Source: Solicoccozyma terricola
Taxonomy: Eukaryota > Basidiomycota > Tremellomycetes > Filobasidiales > Piskurozymaceae
Assembly (NCBI GenBank): GCA_001600875.1
Contig: BCLD01000009.1
Location: forward strand, 999,492 to 1,034,134
Length of the DNA: 34,643 nucleotides
Reading direction: 5' to 3'
This document shows, piece after piece, positions 30,487 to 34,643 of this stretch. Under the pieces are notes generated by a model that saw nothing but the letters and a program-made list of their open reading frames with translations, did not search any database and was not told the DNA's origin. The position numbers and the translations under genes were made by a program. Positions within the stretch are counted from its first letter, which is position 1; every line of letters begins with the position of its first letter.

Positions 30487-31350
30487 CGTTGAAGAAAGAG
30501 TTGCTAGTCGGATGGTGTGTGGTTTGTTTGTTAGGAATACGGGGGGTGAAATACAAACTATCCCTCGTTCCTTTATGCGATGCGAGTGGGTGAACTCAAA
30601 ACACTGCCTCGTCCCTGCTATCCCCTGCTATTCCTGTTAAGGGCGTCTGTACCCGTGGTGGATGACCTCCTGGGCGTCTAGATCTCTCGAGACACATTCC
30701 GTCCCATTTCGGAACACGGGCGATCGAGACATTTACGCCGCACATGGGCGCAGACACCCGGGCTGAGTACGCCGAGAGTGTGGGATTCCGGCGGGGAGGC
30801 CACGGGCCCGAGGGGCGACAAGGCGGTGCAGCAGCGGGGGCCGGGGGGGTTGGTACCATGGAACTAATGACGTGTAATCTATGTAATCTACGATAAACAA
30901 TGACGTGTAATCTATGATGACGTGGCACATTCCCCCTCGCTGTTATCAATCCCCCCTTCCCCCGTCACCCGTTCCCACGATGGTTACCCGCCGCGGCTCG
31001 AGATCTGCATGCCCATATATATCCATACCAACTGCCCTCGACAACATCACATCACCGTCGTCACTCAACATATCCCCATACATCCTTCGGTGAAAGGTGT
31101 AGCGTAGTCACACTACCCTCCCCACTCTCCATCTCCATCACCAACCCATCCGCACAAACGAACGGGACTTGACACCCCCCCGCAACTCTGAAACGCGTCC
31201 CTATCCGTCTTCTAAAAAGAGGGGTCCAAGGAGAACTTCGTCGTCGTCTCAACTCTTTGTCAACATCTTCAGAGGAAGGTTTTTTTCCTCCCTTTTCCAA
31301 AGCCCTTTTTCATCGTCACTACTTGAATAGCTGGTTAAATTTCTGATAGG
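30487..31350. promoter_or_regulatory. divergent promoter region between RTA1-like gene and syntaxin
   Basis: About 860 bases with no assignable gene. A GC-rich stretch lies at about 30755-30850. Three TGACGTG elements follow: TGACGTGTAATCTATG at 30868-30883 and again at 30901-30916, then TGACGTGG at 30918. TGACGT is the core bound by ATF/CREB-type bZIP proteins. Which of the two divergent genes responds, if either, is inference. Confidence 0.5.
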
Positions 31351-33794
31351 ATGGCGCGTGATCGATTGGCTGCTAGGAAGGTGAGTTTGTATCAGAGGAT
31401 GGAGGGGGATTGGACACAAAAGGGGGGAACCCCCCGAGGGGTTCGTTGTCTGGGACGGTGTTTGGTGGGATATCGTCGTCGTCTTGACAATCAACGGGTG
31501 GCTGGATGTACGAAGATGGAGAGAGGGATTGGGGGGATACTGGGGTCATCTTTTCAGAGAGCCAGATGTTATATCGCTTTTGTTGACGGAACGAACGCTG
31601 ATCCTATTAATCGCAACTTTTTTTTATTTTTTATTTTTACTTCTGGTTTTCATCCTTTCCCCATATTCCACTTGTGTTTCGCCAATACCTCGCTGGCATG
31701 TTCGTCACCTTGTACAACACCGACTCTCCGCGACTAACAACATCCCCCCCCCCCCCCCCCCCCCCCCACCACCACCATCGTCCTCGATCTCGAAACGGGA
31801 TGCATCTCACTTCACCGGGCCTGTCCTTTTGTTCGGGGGGTGTGCGTTCCTTTGACACGACAATCGATACACTCTCCGTGTTTCCACGTTATCCCCTGGA
31901 TGGTATCCATGGCGATCCCTACGGATAATCACGGTTTGGCTATTCATACTCGACGCAAATACACTTGCGGAACACTAATATAGAACGCGGCGAGTGGTGC
32001 AACTGGTCAAGAATCCTACGGGTGCGTTTCCCCCCCTCCCCACCCCACCCCATACTGCCTGCTCCTCTTCATACAACTGACCGTCGTATCAGTCGACTCG
32101 ATTCAAATCCTACACCTTCCAACATTGCTTTCTCAAACAGTGACCCGAATTACCCAACTCAATCCGCTTACCCACCACAACAACAAGAACAACAACGAAC
32201 GACAGGGACGGGTACGGGTAACCCTTACGCTTTGCAAGAAAACGTATCGAATTCTCAGGGTCAATATACTCAACAACAGCAGTACACGCCGGTTCCTGGA
32301 ATGGGAGCAGGTGGTCAGGGTGGATATGGTGGTGCGACGACGACGTATGGTGGTGGTGGTGGTGGTGGTGGTGATGGTGGTGGTGTTGGCGCATCAGCTG
32401 GAAATGGAGTGAATGGGGGAGGGGATTTCTGGAGTGAGGTGGGTGGTTGGAGGGTGATACGGATGCGGGGGATGACGAGGGGTGGGTGGGTTGCGCTGAT
32501 GTTTGTTTGTTTGGTTGGTTTTTCTTTTCTTTATCTTTTTAGCTCTCGAGCTGTCAGTCGACTCTGAATGAGATGCAGGATAAGATTCAGCAGGTCAGAC
32601 AGGCGCATATCGCTAGTCTTGTGAGTTGGCCGTTGACCGTTGACCGTTGACCGTGCATCGGGGGCCATTTTTGCGCGCATTCGCTTGTGCTATAACTAAA
32701 ATACCGAATCAACACAGTCCCGACTTGACACCACGCCCAACTCGGCTGCTGCGCGTGAGACGGATCAACTCATTGCATCCACACGCGACCTCACCGCGCA
32801 CAACAAGGACAAGATCAAGCAATTGAATAAGATGGCAAAGGATAAGGCGCAGAAACAGCAAGTTGCGGCGACCAAGAGTAGGTTTATGAGTCTGTTGAAC
32901 GAGTATCAGGTCGTGGAAAAGGAGTTTAGGAAGAAAGTTAGGGAGAGGGGTGAGAGGCAGTTCAAGATTGGTGAGTGGCGGTGGTGGTGGTGGTGGTGGT
33001 GGTCCCGGGGTGGTGATCGTGGCCGGACACGAATTCATAACAACCTCGCACCCACCGCCCACAGTCAAACCGGATGCGACGCCAGAAGAAGTCCAACAAG
33101 TCCTAGAGACCGATAACCCGCAGATCTTCTCCCAGGCGGTGAGTTGGAGGATGTTTGTTTTGCACAACGCACGCCGTCTTTCCTTTGCTCAACCATACCC
33201 GTCTCGCCTCCCTCCAATCCGCCCACAGCTCCTCAGCTCCAACCGATACGGTGACGCGCGTGGTGCCTTCAAGGAGGTACAAGAGCGACACGAAGATATC
33301 AAGAAGATTGAAAAGACTTTGACAGAGTTGGCTCAGATGTTCAATGAGGTGAGGCGAATTCGCGCGTACATTTTGCCATTCCCAAAGACGAATGGCTAAG
33401 ACGTGTTATTCCCCCCCATCAGATGAGTATGCTCGTCGAGCAACAAGACGAGACCATCAATGTGATAGAAACGCAAGCTGGTAATGTCAATACCGACATG
33501 GAACAGGGGTGAGTCTGGGATGATATAGTCAGACGGGACTACTGTAGCTCATCCCCTCGCACTACCCGCACAGTCTCAAACACACCGAGAAGGCCGTCAC
33601 TTCGGCGCGGAAAGCAAGGAGAAAGAAGTGGATCTGCTTCTGGATCTCAAGTGAGTGCGGGAGCGCCGGGGCGTGCCACCGAAAATTTTCCGCGTCGTTC
33701 GTTGATCACCCGCTGTCATCCCGCAGTCCTTATCCTTATCATCGTCGCGGCGATCATCGTCGGTGTTATCTGCGGTCAAGGCAAATGCCACTAG
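31351..33794 (+). CDS. SSO1: syntaxin, Sso1/Sso2-type plasma-membrane Qa-SNARE
   Basis: Exons 31351-31380, 31984-32021, 32093-32438, 32543-32620, 32718-32970, 33065-33138, 33229-33348, 33423-33508, 33574-33650, 33727-33794 give 389 residues in consistent phase. The start is MARDRLAARK, then a Gln/Gly-rich N-terminal region to about residue 135. The Habc helices follow (FWSELSSCQSTLNEMQDKIQ; KDKIKQLNKMAKDKAQKQQV). The linker has NPQIFSQALLSSNRYGDARG. The SNARE motif is KTLTELAQMFNEMSMLVEQQ, with Q321 as the zero-layer glutamine, followed by GLKHTEKAVTSARKARRKKW. The tail anchor is WICFWISILILIIVAAIIVG (about 361-382), with a short GQGKCH end. It would fuse secretory vesicles with the plasma membrane together with Sec9 and Snc homologues. 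The N-terminal region is longer than in yeast Sso1 (290 residues). Intron 1 is 603 bases. Confidence 0.95.
32625..32655 (+). repeat. short tandem repeat in syntaxin intron 4
   Basis: The heptamer GACCGTT repeats three to four times just after the donor at 32621. Confidence 0.8.
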
Positions 33795-34643
33795 TTGGCA
33801 ATGCAATGCGTTTCTCTGTGGGGCAAAAAAGCTCCCCTTCCCCCCCGGTCCTATCGTTCTGTGTCTGCTTCCCTTAATTCACTTCACTTCTGGCGGCATC
33901 CGTCTTGTGCTACGCTACGTTACCTTGTGCTACTATTGAATACGTGGAAGGATGCGACCATGTCATCTCCGATATAGCCGTGCGCGGGCGGAAGAGGGGA
34001 AGCAGACCGAGTTTCTCACGGGTGGCCACCGGCGAACTTGGAGATGTTCAACACCTACCCATATCCCACCTCGTTCGTATTCCGTAACAGCAGTCCTTGC
34101 ATCTATACCATCCTCCATCCTCTACGTCGTCTACATCGCCGAGCACATTCACTCGCAGCCCTACACCGTCACCTCGTCTTCATCACCATCCACTCTCCAA
34201 TGTTCATCCGTGGTCTTCGAGCCGGAAAGGCGGCTGTCAAGGTGGGTACCCAGTCCGTGCATGCAAGGAGCGGAGCGGCGGAGGTGGGGTCGTAGGTGTG
34301 AGATGAAATAGAGACGTGGTACCGGGGTGGATATGTCGATGGATGTCGAGTGGACCGGGAGGCCGTAACTTCTCGCGGTCATGCCGTGGTGCTTCCCTCG
34401 GCTGGCTATCCTTATTCAAAACGAGCGGAGTGTGAAGAGATCCAATTCGAGATTCGCATACTGACGTGCCCATCACACACCCCACCATCCCTGCTATCCT
34501 GACGTTCTACCCCGACCACTCACGCAACAACCAGCCCGCAAGGTCTGCAGTGGGGGGGGAGCGAAATCTGTCTCGGGGGGGGGGGGGATCCGTTGAGCTG
34601 TTGGGGGGGGGGGGGACCGGGGGAGAAGAAGGGGGGGGGGGGG
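33795..34643. other. right-end region, no assignable gene; ends in poly-G
   Basis: This is the 3' flank of the syntaxin. A plus-strand frame at about 33952-34311 includes a hydrophobic stretch SVTAVLASIPSSILYVVYIA and a possible donor (GTGGGT) near 34240. It could be an exon, but no family is recognised and no full model could be built. From 34550 to the end there are several G runs of 8-14, and the window ends inside one, as contig ends often do. Confidence 0.4.

Overview
The window reads as nuclear DNA of a filamentous or yeast-forming basidiomycete fungus, most like a tremellomycete. Nearly every gene is cut by many short GT-AG introns (mostly 40-120 nt, donors mostly GTGAGT). Gene content is fungal: a LAMMER kinase with a long low-complexity N-terminus, an Rmd1-family protein, an RTA1-like membrane protein, a Zn(II)2Cys6 regulator, an Sso-type syntaxin and a dispersed 5S rRNA gene. 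The species assignment is inference. Exon joins below were read by hand from splice signals, frame continuity and family similarity. No search was run.

Layout. (1) 1-3532, minus strand: a 2-oxoglutarate dioxygenase of the TauD/XanA type, running off the left edge, then a LAMTOR2/roadblock-like protein. Each carries a degenerate repeat block inside an intron. (2) 3533-4625: divergent intergenic region with a 5S rRNA gene on the minus strand. (3) 4626-13561, plus strand: a choline/ethanolaminephosphotransferase that lacks its last exon, a LAMMER kinase, and a protein with a PB1-like N-terminus and a retropepsin-like C-terminus that is broken by a 448-base N gap. (4) 14515-24252, minus strand: an unrecognised low-complexity protein, an O-fucosyltransferase-family type II membrane protein, an Rmd1/Sif2 family protein, and 40S ribosomal protein S4. 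(5) 24782-30486, minus strand: a Zn(II)2Cys6 transcription factor, an amidase lacking its 5' part, and an RTA1-like protein lacking its 3' part. (6) 31351-33794, plus strand: an Sso1/2-type syntaxin. (7) 33795-34643: no assignable gene. The window ends in poly-G.

Most genes are housekeeping genes with unrelated jobs (phospholipid synthesis, secretion, glycosylation, translation, signalling), so no single pathway links them. The possible exception is the run of transcription factor, amidase and RTA1-like gene.

The most striking non-genic feature is the density of long G and C homopolymers, almost all in introns or intergenic DNA. On the sense strand G runs tend to sit nearer the donor and C runs nearer the acceptor. 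These tracts also appear to have damaged the assembly: the phosphotransferase 3' end and the amidase/RTA1 junction are both lost at tracts containing N, and the kinase needs one extra G to stay in frame. I found no CRISPR array, insertion sequence, intact transposon or tRNA gene.
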